Source: an uncultured Oscillospiraceae bacterium
Lineage (GTDB): Bacteria; Bacillota_A; Clostridia; Oscillospirales; Oscillospiraceae
DNA: 10,803 bases
Direction: 5' to 3'
NCBI GenBank assembly: GCA_900770015.1
Contig: CAAGIU010000405.1
Location: forward strand, 1 to 10,803
Positions within the stretch are counted from its first letter, which is position 1; each line of letters begins with the position of its first letter. The notes beneath the pieces were generated by a model. The model did no database searches. It had not been told where the DNA came from and saw only the letters and a program-made list of their open reading frames with translations. Made by a program: the position numbers and the translations under genes. Below are positions 1-7,482 of the stretch, in pieces.

Positions 1-1
1 T

Positions 2-106
2 AAGATCCTCAAATACAAGATGCGTGAGGATGCCGCCCGCCGCTTGGGGCTGGAGGGGGCTGCCGGCATCGACACAGCAAAATCCGGCGAACAGATCGGG
101 AAATAA
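2..106 (+). CDS. C-terminal end of an unidentified protein (5' end outside window)
   Basis: An open frame enters from the left edge and ends at TAA 104-106, giving 34 residues that are rich in Lys, Arg, Ala and Gly (it contains KYKMREDAARRLGLE). I recognise no domain. No other gene lies between it and promoter P1, and a hairpin follows 14 bases after the stop, so it probably belongs to a separate upstream transcription unit. The absence of a start inside the window and the short length mean the frame itself is only moderately supported; its codons (mostly GC-ending, ending in a clean stop) resemble those of the downstream genes. Confidence 0.45.
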   Translation, partial: KILKYKMREDAARRLGLEGAAGIDTAKSGEQIGK

Positions 107-119
107 GGATATCCGCCTG

Positions 120-145
120 CTGCGGGAGGGTAACAGCTCCCGCAG
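120..145 (+). terminator. Inverted repeat, possible terminator of the upstream gene
   Basis: CTGCGGGAG (120-128) is perfectly complementary to CTCCCGCAG (137-145), giving a 9-bp GC-rich stem with an 8-base loop, 14 bases after the stop codon of the left-edge gene. The bases after it (TGGATGACAAAAGG) contain no T-tract, so a classical intrinsic terminator is only partly satisfied. It may instead be an mRNA 3' stabilising hairpin. Confidence 0.4.
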
Positions 146-186
146 TGGATGACAAAAGGACAATTGTCTGTAGCTGAAACACAAAA

Positions 187-230
187 ATCGATTAAGGCAA
201 TCGAAAAATTTAATGGATTTGATCGAAAAA
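187..230 (+). repeat. AT-rich repeats upstream of promoter P1
   Basis: ATCGATT occurs at 187-193 and the 9-mer ATCGAAAAA occurs twice, at 200-208 and 222-230, with a 22-base spacing (about two helical turns). The second copy ends five bases before the -35 box. A 10-bp palindrome, GACAATTGTC, lies further up at 159-168. These could be an UP element or operator sites, for example for the HTH domains encoded downstream, but short AT-rich repeats also arise by chance. Confidence 0.25.
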
Positions 231-235
231 ACTGG

Positions 236-264
236 TTGACAAATCCGAATACAAGTGATAAGAT
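236..264 (+). promoter_or_regulatory. Promoter P1 (sigma-A type) for T-box leader 1
   Basis: The -35 hexamer TTGACA (236-241) is a perfect consensus match. A 17-base spacer leads to TAAGAT (259-264), which keeps the important T1, A2, A5 and T6 positions of TATAAT. Transcription would start near 271, shortly before Stem I of the T-box RNA, as expected for this riboswitch class. Confidence 0.75.
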
Positions 265-270
265 ATGAGG

Positions 271-551
271 CGTATAGCGATAAAGGCTGTGACGAAGACG
301 GTCGAACGGATTGCTTCCAGAGAGCTGACGGGTGGTGCGAGTCAGCGGCATGAAATTCAGGTACCTATCACTTCCGAGCCGGAGATCCGAACGTGCTTAC
401 CAGTAGGCATCTCACGTCTGCCCGCGTTAAGGGATAGGATTTGTTGGAATCTGAAGCGGCAGTGCAGTGCGCTGCAATTTGAGTGGTACCACGGGTATGT
501 ATTATGCAGACTCGCCTCAAGATTATCTCTTGGGGCGGGTCTTTTATTTTT
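271..551 (+). promoter_or_regulatory. T-box riboswitch 1, predicted isoleucine (AUC) specifier
   Basis: This is a tRNA-sensing leader that allows transcription when the cognate tRNA is uncharged. Stem I starts with GGCT (285-288) pairing with AGCC (377-380). A kink-turn-like asymmetric loop follows, then GAAG (294-297) pairs with CTTC (371-374). The distal part has AGAGAG (319-324), CTGAC/GTCAG (325-329/341-345) and a GGTGGTGCGA loop. In the specifier loop the triplet ATC (367-369) is followed by the conserved purine (A370). Stem II is ACGTG/CACGT (391-395/413-417), and CCCGCGTTAAGGG resembles the IIA/B element. Stem III is GCAGTGC/GCGCTGC (459-465/469-475). The T-box GAGTGGTACCACGGG (481-495) carries TGGT (484-487), able to pair with an ACCA tRNA end, which matches the A discriminator usual for tRNA-Ile. 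In the antiterminator, TTGAG (479-483) can pair with CTCAA (516-520), competing with the terminator. Leader identity is near certain; the AUC reading comes from hand folding. Confidence 0.93.
509..551 (+). terminator. Regulated intrinsic terminator of T-box 1
   Basis: A 14-bp stem (509-522 with 528-541, including G-U pairs) closes a 5-base loop and is followed by the T-rich tract 542-551 (TTTTATTTTT). Its 5' arm contains the CTCAA that the antiterminator needs, so the two structures exclude each other. The AAAGGAG ribosome binding site of the following gene begins six bases after the tract. Confidence 0.93.
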
Positions 552-571
552 CCCATAAAGGAGAGTATTCT

Positions 572-2845
572 ATGACAAGTCAAACCAGTACGAATCAGCT
601 GATGGGCATTGCCCAGCGTATCCGCGAAATGCGTGAGATCATCGGTTACTCCACCTCCACCATGGCGGAGCTTCTGGACATTCCCGAAGATCAGTATATT
701 CAGTATGAGACCGGCGAGCAAGACCTGCCCTTTACCTTTATGCACAAGTGTTCCATGGCCTTCGGCGTGGAGCTGACCGAGCTGCTGGAGGGCTACAGCG
801 CGCGCCTGACCAGCTATAACATTACCCGCAAGGGGAAGGCTCCCGTCACTGCCTCCGAGGACGGCATCACCATTCAGAACATGGCCGCCATGTTCCAGAA
901 CAAGATGGCCACCCCCTACTGGTGCACCTACAAATACGACCCCGAGCTTCTCACCAAGCCCATCCATACCGTTACCCACGCCGGTCAGGAATTCAACCTG
1001 ATCCTGAAGGGCACCATGAAGATCCGTGTGGGCGAGCATGAGGAGATCCTCCACGAGGGCGACAGCATCTTCTTCAAGAGCTCCACGCCCCATGGCCAGA
1101 TCGCCGTGGGCGGCGAGGACTGCGTGTTCCTGGCCATGATTATGGCCACCTCCGAGCGGGAGCAGTGGACCACGGCCAAGCCTCTGATCCAGGAGAAGAC
1201 CGACGAGGCCCTGCTGTGCCGGGAGTTCATCGTCCCCGAGGAAGGGGAGGACGGCAGCCTGAAGATGCTCCACTTCCGCAACACCGAGCGCTACAACTTC
1301 GCCTTCGATACCGTGGATGCCATCGCCAGAAAGAATCCCGACAAGCTGGCCATGGTCCACATCGCCAACGATATGACCGAGCGCCGCTTCACCTTCAAGG
1401 ATATGAAGGACGCTTCCAGCCAGGCCGCCAACTACTTTACGTCCCTGGGCATCAAGCGGGGCGACCGGGTCATGCTGGTGTTGAAGCGCCACTACCAGTT
1501 CTGGTATTCCATCCTGGCGCTGCATAAGATCGGCGCCATCGCCATCCCTGCCACCAACCAGCTGCTGCAGCACGACTTTGAGTACCGCTTCCAGGCGGGC
1601 GGCGTTTCCGCCATCGTCTGCACCGCCGACGGGGACACTGCCCACCAGGCTGACCTGGCGGAAGCAGCCACCGGCATCAAGCTCCAGAAGATCCTGGTTG
1701 GCGGCAGCCGGGAGGGCTGGCACGACTTTGACCATGAGTACGGCCTGTTCAGCCGCCGGTTCGTCCGGGCGGAGAACGCCCCCTGCGGCGACGATCCCAT
1801 GCTGATGTTCTTCACCTCCGGCACCACCGGCTATCCCAAGATCGCCGTTCACTCCTACAAGTACGCCCTGGGCCACTTCGTCACTGCCAAGTACTGGCAC
1901 TGGGTGGAAAAGGACGGCCTGCACTTCACCATTTCCGAAACCGGCTGGGGCAAGGCTCTGTGGGGCAAGCTATACGGCCAGTGGCTCTGCGAGGGTGCCG
2001 TGTTCACCTATGACTTCGACCGCTTCGATGCCGAGAAGATCCTGCCCATGTTCGCCAAGTACAACATCACCACCTTCTGCGCACCTCCCACCATGTACCG
2101 TATGCTCATCAAGGAGGACCTTTCCCGGTTTGACCTCAGCTCCATCCACCATGCCACCACGGCAGGCGAGGCGCTGAACCCCGAGGTCTACTACCAGTTT
2201 GAAAAGGCCACCGGCCTGCACATCGCCGAGGGCTTCGGCCAGACCGAGATGACCCTGGGCATCGGCAACCTCACCGGCGGTATGATCAAGCCCGGCTCCA
2301 TGGGCAAGCCCATCCCCGGCTACGGCATCGACATCATCGATATGGACGGAAAACCCGTGGAGGACGGTGTCTCCGGCGAGATCGTCATCCGGGCGGACCG
2401 GGACGGCGAGAAGCCCTGCGGCATCTTCCTGGGCTACTACAACGACGAAGAACGCACCGCCGCCGTTTGGCATGACGGCTATTATCACACCGGCGACGTG
2501 GCATGGCGGGATGAGGATGGCTTCTACTGGTACGTTGGCCGTGCCGACGACGTCATCAAGTCCTCCGGCTACCGCATCGGACCGTTTGAAATTGAGAACG
2601 TCATCATGGAGCTGCCCTACGTTCTGGAGTGCGGCGTCAGCGCTGCCCCCGACGAGGTCCGCGGCCAGGTGGTCAAGGCAAGCATCGTGCTGGTGAAGGG
2701 CGTGGAGGGCACCGACGAGCTGAAGAAAGAGATTCAGGCCTACGTCAAGACCCACACCGCTCCTTATAAGTACCCCAGAATCGTGGAATTCCGCAGCGAA
2801 TTGCCCAAAACCATCAGCGGCAAGATCATGCGAAATCAGCTATAA
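572..2845 (+). CDS. HTH-cupin-AMP-forming acyl-CoA synthetase fusion, Ile T-box-controlled; predicted 2-methylbutyrate-CoA ligase
   Basis: The 757-residue protein joins three parts: an XRE-type helix-turn-helix (about 14-70), a cupin fold (about 115-185; HAGQE 136-140, second-motif His174) and a full ANL-superfamily acyl-CoA synthetase (about 225-757) like medium/short-chain ligases. Seen motifs are the ATP loop TSGTTGYPK (415-423), GFGQTE (554-559), YHTGD with Asp642, the hinge region RADDVIKSSGYRIG from Arg657, and the catalytic SGK lysine Lys751 near the C-terminus. The reaction should be acid + ATP + CoA to acyl-CoA + AMP + PPi. The start is set by AAAGGAG (557-563) eight bases before ATG 572; an in-frame upstream extension lies inside the terminator hairpin and is rejected. 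The Ile-type T-box and the downstream oxoacid oxidoreductase suggest a branched acyl substrate, most likely 2-methylbutyrate (inferred). The N-terminal HTH-cupin pair resembles stand-alone metabolite-sensing repressors, so the protein may also bind DNA. Confidence 0.9.
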   Translation: MTSQTSTNQLMGIAQRIREMREIIGYSTSTMAELLDIPEDQYIQYETGEQDLPFTFMHKCSMAFGVELTELLEGYSARLTSYNITRKGKAPVTASEDGITIQNMAAMFQNKMATPYWCTYKYDPELLTKPIHTVTHAGQEFNLILKGTMKIRVGEHEEILHEGDSIFFKSSTPHGQIAVGGEDCVFLAMIMATSEREQWTTAKPLIQEKTDEALLCREFIVPEEGEDGSLKMLHFRNTERYNFAFDTVDAIARKNPDKLAMVHIANDMTERRFTFKDMKDASSQAANYFTSLGIKRGDRVMLVLKRHYQFWYSILALHKIGAIAIPATNQLLQHDFEYRFQAGGVSAIVCTADGDTAHQADLAEAATGIKLQKILVGGSREGWHDFDHEYGLFSRRFVRAENAPCGDDPMLMFFTSGTTGYPKIAVHSYKYALGHFVTAKYWHWVEKDGLHFTISETGWGKALWGKLYGQWLCEGAVFTYDFDRFDAEKILPMFAKYNITTFCAPPTMYRMLIKEDLSRFDLSSIHHATTAGEALNPEVYYQFEKATGLHIAEGFGQTEMTLGIGNLTGGMIKPGSMGKPIPGYGIDIIDMDGKPVEDGVSGEIVIRADRDGEKPCGIFLGYYNDEERTAAVWHDGYYHTGDVAWRDEDGFYWYVGRADDVIKSSGYRIGPFEIENVIMELPYVLECGVSAAPDEVRGQVVKASIVLVKGVEGTDELKKEIQAYVKTHTAPYKYPRIVEFRSELPKTISGKIMRNQL

Positions 2846-2852
2846 CACACAA

Positions 2853-2881
2853 TTGACAACAAAACTCATATTTGATATGAT
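2853..2881 (+). promoter_or_regulatory. Promoter P2 (sigma-A type) for T-box leader 2
   Basis: The -35 box TTGACA (2853-2858) is perfect, the spacer is 17 bases, and the -10 box TATGAT (2876-2881) matches five of six consensus bases. It begins only seven bases after the stop codon of the first ligase, leaving no room for a terminator between them. Transcripts from P1 can therefore run into leader 2. The expected start is near 2888. Confidence 0.82.
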
Positions 2882-2887
2882 TCAGGT

Positions 2888-3165
2888 ATGCAAAGGCTTT
2901 GATGGAGAGGATTCCTGGCAGGTCTTATTTCAGAGAGCCGGCGGTGGGTGAAAGCCGGTAATAAGCGCCATGAATTTGTAGCTCCTGAGCCGGAGGGAAG
3001 AACACCTTCGGGTAAGTAGAACCCTCCCGCGTCAGCTGCGTCAGTGCTTAGGGCTTATTGGAGTCCGATGAGTGGCATCCGGTATCCGGATGCAATTTGA
3101 GTGGTACCGCGGGTTGTATATTACGGCTCGTCTCAAAGAATCTATCTTTGGGACGAGCCGTTTTT
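2888..3165 (+). promoter_or_regulatory. T-box riboswitch 2, predicted valine (GUA) specifier
   Basis: The architecture matches leader 1. GGCT (2895-2898) pairs with AGCC (2988-2991); a kink-turn-like loop follows; GGAG (2904-2907) pairs with CTCC (2982-2985). Above it GATTC (2910-2914) pairs with GAATT (2972-2976), leaving a short loop that contains GTA (2978-2980) followed by the purine G2981. GTA is in the same register as ATC in leader 1. The distal part has AGAGAG (2932-2937) and CCGGC/GCCGG (2938-2942/2954-2958). Stem II is GGAGGG/CCCTCC (2992-2997/3022-3027), and Stem III is GCATCCG/CGGATGC (3075-3081/3087-3093). The T-box GAGTGGTACCGCGGG (3099-3113) has TGGT at 3102-3105, which fits an A discriminator as in tRNA-Val. 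TTTGAG pairs with CTCAAA of the terminator arm to form the antiterminator. The upstream TTT (2975-2977) would mean Phe, but its first two bases are paired in this fold, so I prefer GUA. Confidence 0.93.
3123..3165 (+). terminator. Regulated intrinsic terminator of T-box 2
   Basis: A 17-bp stem (3123-3139 with 3145-3161, one G-U pair) with a 5-base loop is followed by T3161-T3165. CTCAAA inside the 5' arm is shared with the antiterminator. The stem is longer than in leader 1, so the default off state should be tight. It also attenuates any readthrough from P1. Confidence 0.94.
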
Positions 3166-3195
3166 GCTTGTCTCAAATATGAGGAGGCAACAGAT

Positions 3196-5487
3196 ATGAA
3201 TCAAACCACAATTTCCGGCCTTGCCTATAAGCTTCAGGAAATGGCCGGTCGAATCCGCGAACTGCGGGAGATCACCGGTCTGAGCGTGGCGGAAATGGCC
3301 CGCCGCACCGGCGTATCGGAGGAGGAGTACCGGCTGTGCGAATCCGGCACCTATGAGCTGAACATTTCCTTCCTGTACCGCTGCGCTCTGAGCTTCGGCG
3401 TCGACGTCACCGACCTGATCGAAGGTCACAGCCCCAAGCTCCGCTCCTATACCCTGACCCGCTCCGGCGGCGGCCAGAAGATCGAACAGGCCCACCACAT
3501 GACGGGCTACAATCTGGCAGCCGACTTCCGCAACCGCATCGCCCTGCCGCTGTACATGGAGCTGGAATACAGCGAGGAAGCCCTCCACGAGGACATCGAG
3601 CTGACCACCCATGCAGGTCAGGAATGCGACCTGGTCATCAGCGGCTCCATGAAGATCCAGATCGGCGAGCACACCGAGATCCTCCACGCCGGTGACTGCG
3701 TCTACTACGACAGCGCCACCCCCCACGGCATGATTGCCGTCAATGGCACCAACTGCACCATGTACGCCATCGTCCTGAGCCCCCTGGGCGCCCCCGGACA
3801 GGAGCAGGCAGACAGAGCGCTGCCCGCCAGTCCTTCCCGGGAGAAGGACTCCCAGCGGCGCATCTATCAGGACTTCATCATTCCCACGGAAGCCGAGAAC
3901 GGCAGCATCCAGGCCATCGCCTTCCAGAATGAGGAGAAGTTCAACTTCGCCTTTGATGTTGTGGATGAGCTGGCCCGGCGCAAGCCCGAGAAGCTGGCCA
4001 TGCTCCATGTTGCGCAGGACGGCACCGAGCATCGGTTCACCTTCGAGGATATCCGCAAGGAATCCTCGAGAGCTGCCAATTATTTCAAGTCCCTGGGCAT
4101 CCGGCGGGGAGACCGGGTGATGCTGGTTTTGAAGCGCCACTATCAGTTCTGGTTCTCCATTCTGGGCCTGCACAAGCTGGGGGCTGTGGTCATCCCGGCA
4201 ACCAATCAGCTCCAGGCCAAGGACTTTGCCTACCGCTTCCAGGCGGCAAATGTCAAGGCGATCCTGTGCACCGCCGACGGCGAGACCGCCGATGCCGTGG
4301 ACGGAGCGGCAAAGGAGTGCCCGGAGCTGGCAATCAAAATTCTGGTCGGCGGCAGCCGGGAGGGCTGGCGGGACTTCAACGAGGAGTACAGTATGTTCAG
4401 CAGCCGCTTTGCCAGAGCCGAGGATGCCCCCTGCGGCAGCGATCCCATGCTGATGTTCTTCACCTCCGGCACCTCCGGCTATCCCAAGCTGGCGGCCCAC
4501 AACTACAAGTACCCCCTGGGTCACTTCATCACCGCGAAATACTGGCATCAGGTGAATCCCGACGGCCTGCACCTGACCATTTCCGACACCGGCTGGGCCA
4601 AGTCCCTGTGGGGCAAGCTCTACGGCCAGTGGCTGTGCGAGGCGGCAGTCTTCGTCTATGACTTCGACCGGTTCGACGCCGAGAAGATCCTGCCCATGTT
4701 CGCAAAGTACAATATCACCACCTTCTGCGCTCCTCCCACCATGTACCGGATGCTCATCAAGCAGGACCTCAGCCGTTTCGACCTGAGCTCCATTGAACAT
4801 GCCTCCATCGCCGGCGAGGCGCTGAACCCCGAGGTCTTCCGCCAGTTCTACAAGGCCACCGGCCTGCAGATCATGGAGGGCTTTGGTCAGAGCGAAAGCA
4901 CCCTGATCATCGGCAACCTCTTGGGCTGCGATCACAAGATTGGCTCCATGGGCAAGCCCGTCCCCCTGTATGATGTTCACCTGCTCACCACCGACGGCAA
5001 GGATGCGGGTCCCGGCGAAAACGGCGAAATCTGCATCAATATCTCCGGCGGCCTGCCCTGCGGCCTGGCCTACGCCTACGAGGGAAGCCCCGAAGTCACC
5101 GCCGAGACCTGGGCTGACGGCTATTACCACACCGGCGACATTGCCTGGAAGGATGAGGACGGCTTCTACTGGTACGTCGGTCGTGCCGATGATGTCATCA
5201 AGTCCTCCGGCTACCGTATCGGACCCTTCGAGATTGAGAACGTTATTATGGAGCTGCCCTACGTTCTGGAGTGCGGCGTCAGCGCCGCCCCCGACGAGGT
5301 CCGCGGCCAGGTGGTCAAGGCCAGCATCGTTCTGGTGAAGGGCACCGAGCCTTCCGAGCAGCTGAAGAAGAGTATTCAGAATTACGTCAAATCCCGCACC
5401 GCTCCTTACAAATATCCCCGCATCGTGGAATTCCGGGAGAGCCTGCCCAAGACCACCAGCGGCAAGATCATCCGTAAGAAGCTGTAA
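3196..5487 (+). CDS. HTH-cupin-AMP-forming acyl-CoA synthetase fusion, Val T-box-controlled; predicted isobutyrate-CoA ligase
   Basis: This 763-residue paralogue of the first ligase has the same order of domains: XRE-type HTH (about 17-78), cupin (about 120-190; HAGQE 139-143, His177), a longer polar linker (about 198-225) and an ANL acyl-CoA synthetase. Motifs are TSGTSGYPK (423-431), GFGQSE (562-567), YHTGD with Asp648, RADDVIKSSGYRIG from Arg663, and the catalytic Lys757 (SGK). GAGGAGG (3181-3187) eight bases upstream fixes ATG 3196; an in-frame extension upstream lies within the T-box RNA. Near the conserved A4/A5 motifs it carries bulkier residues than its partner: Ala468 for Gly460, Ile538 for Thr530 and Ile571 for Gly563. 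This would suit a smaller acyl pocket and, with the Val-type leader, suggests isobutyrate as substrate (inferred). It is the first gene of the long operon that supplies the shared downstream enzymes. Confidence 0.9.
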   Translation: MNQTTISGLAYKLQEMAGRIRELREITGLSVAEMARRTGVSEEEYRLCESGTYELNISFLYRCALSFGVDVTDLIEGHSPKLRSYTLTRSGGGQKIEQAHHMTGYNLAADFRNRIALPLYMELEYSEEALHEDIELTTHAGQECDLVISGSMKIQIGEHTEILHAGDCVYYDSATPHGMIAVNGTNCTMYAIVLSPLGAPGQEQADRALPASPSREKDSQRRIYQDFIIPTEAENGSIQAIAFQNEEKFNFAFDVVDELARRKPEKLAMLHVAQDGTEHRFTFEDIRKESSRAANYFKSLGIRRGDRVMLVLKRHYQFWFSILGLHKLGAVVIPATNQLQAKDFAYRFQAANVKAILCTADGETADAVDGAAKECPELAIKILVGGSREGWRDFNEEYSMFSSRFARAEDAPCGSDPMLMFFTSGTSGYPKLAAHNYKYPLGHFITAKYWHQVNPDGLHLTISDTGWAKSLWGKLYGQWLCEAAVFVYDFDRFDAEKILPMFAKYNITTFCAPPTMYRMLIKQDLSRFDLSSIEHASIAGEALNPEVFRQFYKATGLQIMEGFGQSESTLIIGNLLGCDHKIGSMGKPVPLYDVHLLTTDGKDAGPGENGEICINISGGLPCGLAYAYEGSPEVTAETWADGYYHTGDIAWKDEDGFYWYVGRADDVIKSSGYRIGPFEIENVIMELPYVLECGVSAAPDEVRGQVVKASIVLVKGTEPSEQLKKSIQNYVKSRTAPYKYPRIVEFRESLPKTTSGKIIRKKL

Positions 5488-5507
5488 AAATTGGAAAGGA
5501 GGCTGCC

Positions 5508-6209
5508 GTGGAGCACAAACGCTTAACCCTTTTCGCAGGCCATTACGGCAGCGGAAAGACCAACATCGCCCTGAACTATGCCAGATGGCTGAAGCGTCAG
5601 GGCCTTCCTGTGACCATTGCCGACCTGGACATTGTCAATCCGTACTTTCGCACCAAGGACAGCGAGGCTGCCCTGGCGGAGGAGGGGATCCGGCTGATCG
5701 TTTCCGAGTATGCCAATTCCAATGTGGATTTCCCCGCCATGCCCAAGGAAATTTACGGCCTGGTCAGTGACCCGTCGGTGTACGGCGTCCTGGACATCGG
5801 CGGAGACGACCGGGGCGCCCTGGCGCTGGGCCGATATGTCCCGACCATCCGGGCGGAAAATGATTATGAGATGCTGTTCGTCATCAACCGCTCCCGGCCA
5901 CTGACCAGGACGGTGGAGGATACCATGGAGGTCATGCGGGAGATCGAAGAGGCCTGCGGCTTGCCCTTCACCGCCATCGTCAACAATACCAACCTTGGCC
6001 TTCAGACCACTGCGGAGGATGTCCTGCGCAGCGCGGACTATGCCCGGGGCGTTTCGGAGGCAGCCGGACTGCCGCTGAAGATGACCTGCGCGGCGGATGA
6101 TCTGGCCGATGCGCTGGATGGAAAGCTGCCGAATCTGTTCCCGCTTTCCATTCAGAAACTATATTATATGCTGAATTCGGAGGTAAATCATGGCAAAGCT
6201 GACATTTAA
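5508..6209 (+). CDS. P-loop ATPase (MinD/ParA/CobQ-like fold) of unknown role in a VOR operon
   Basis: This 233-residue soluble protein starts at GTG 5508 behind AAAGGAGG (5495-5502), 20 bases after the second ligase. It has a Walker A loop GHYGSGKT (11-18), an IADLDIVNP segment (37-44) typical of SIMIBI-class NTPases, and a Walker B/switch II-like LDIGGDDRG (95-103). The deviant Walker A lysine of true MinD/ParA (GKGG) is replaced by His12. Only Cys150 and Cys194 are present, not the CxxC/CxC pair of Mrp/CooC-type iron-sulfur carriers. The 3' end overlaps the ferredoxin gene by 20 bases, implying translational coupling and a role tied to the oxidoreductase, such as maturation, cofactor handling or regulation (inferred). 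No membrane segment or signal peptide is visible. The family is certain only at the fold level. Confidence 0.85.
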   Translation: MEHKRLTLFAGHYGSGKTNIALNYARWLKRQGLPVTIADLDIVNPYFRTKDSEAALAEEGIRLIVSEYANSNVDFPAMPKEIYGLVSDPSVYGVLDIGGDDRGALALGRYVPTIRAENDYEMLFVINRSRPLTRTVEDTMEVMREIEEACGLPFTAIVNNTNLGLQTTAEDVLRSADYARGVSEAAGLPLKMTCAADDLADALDGKLPNLFPLSIQKLYYMLNSEVNHGKADI

Positions 6210-6396
6210 CGAAGAACTCTGCAAGGGCTGCGGCCTGTGCGTCAATGCCTGCCCCAAGGGGATTCTGGCACTGTCCCAGAGCCGTCTGAACCAGAAGGGT
6301 CACACGCCCGTGGAGTTGACCAAGCCCGAGGAGTGCGTGGGCTGTGCGTCCTGCGCCATCATGTGCCCGGACTGCGTCATCACTGTGGAACGCTAA
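6190..6396 (+). CDS. 2x[4Fe-4S] ferredoxin-like delta subunit of 2-oxoacid:ferredoxin oxidoreductase
   Basis: This 68-residue polyferredoxin has two classical cluster motifs: Cys11, Cys14, Cys17, Cys21-Pro and Cys49, Cys52, Cys55, Cys59-Pro. An additional Cys62 lies just after the second motif. In four-subunit KOR/VOR enzymes this subunit passes electrons between the TPP-bearing catalytic core and external ferredoxin, and in the reductive direction it would bring low-potential electrons in. GGAGGT (6179-6184) sits five bases before ATG 6190, inside the end of the ATPase gene. The gene order delta-alpha-beta-gamma that follows is typical of ketoisovalerate/2-oxoglutarate oxidoreductase operons. 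Confidence 0.95.
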   Translation: MAKLTFNEELCKGCGLCVNACPKGILALSQSRLNQKGHTPVELTKPEECVGCASCAIMCPDCVITVER

Positions 6397-6412
6397 GAAA
6401 GGAAAGAGCAGT

Positions 6413-7477
<1,065 letters not shown>

Positions 7478-7482
7478 GCAAA

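Noticed and set aside
467..571. In-frame upstream extension of the first ligase
   Set aside because: It encodes the T-box and terminator hairpin and has no ribosome binding site. The AAAGGAG before 572 decides the start.
368..1924. Long open frame of 518 codons on the minus strand
   Set aside because: It is the antisense shadow of the first ligase and T-box 1. The translation has low-complexity Gly/Val/Leu/His composition and no domain, and no ribosome binding site fits.
2975..2977. TTT (Phe) as specifier of T-box 2, which would point to phenylacetate and phenylalanine
   Set aside because: Two of its bases pair with GATTC 2910-2914 in the fold, and it is out of register with the specifier of leader 1. 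Neighbouring BCAT and VOR-type genes also favour valine. A covariance alignment should confirm this.
3142..5130. Long minus-strand open frame of 662 codons opposite the second ligase
   Set aside because: It is the same type of shadow, caused by third-position GC bias in the real gene. It starts inside the T-box terminator and shows no recognisable domain.
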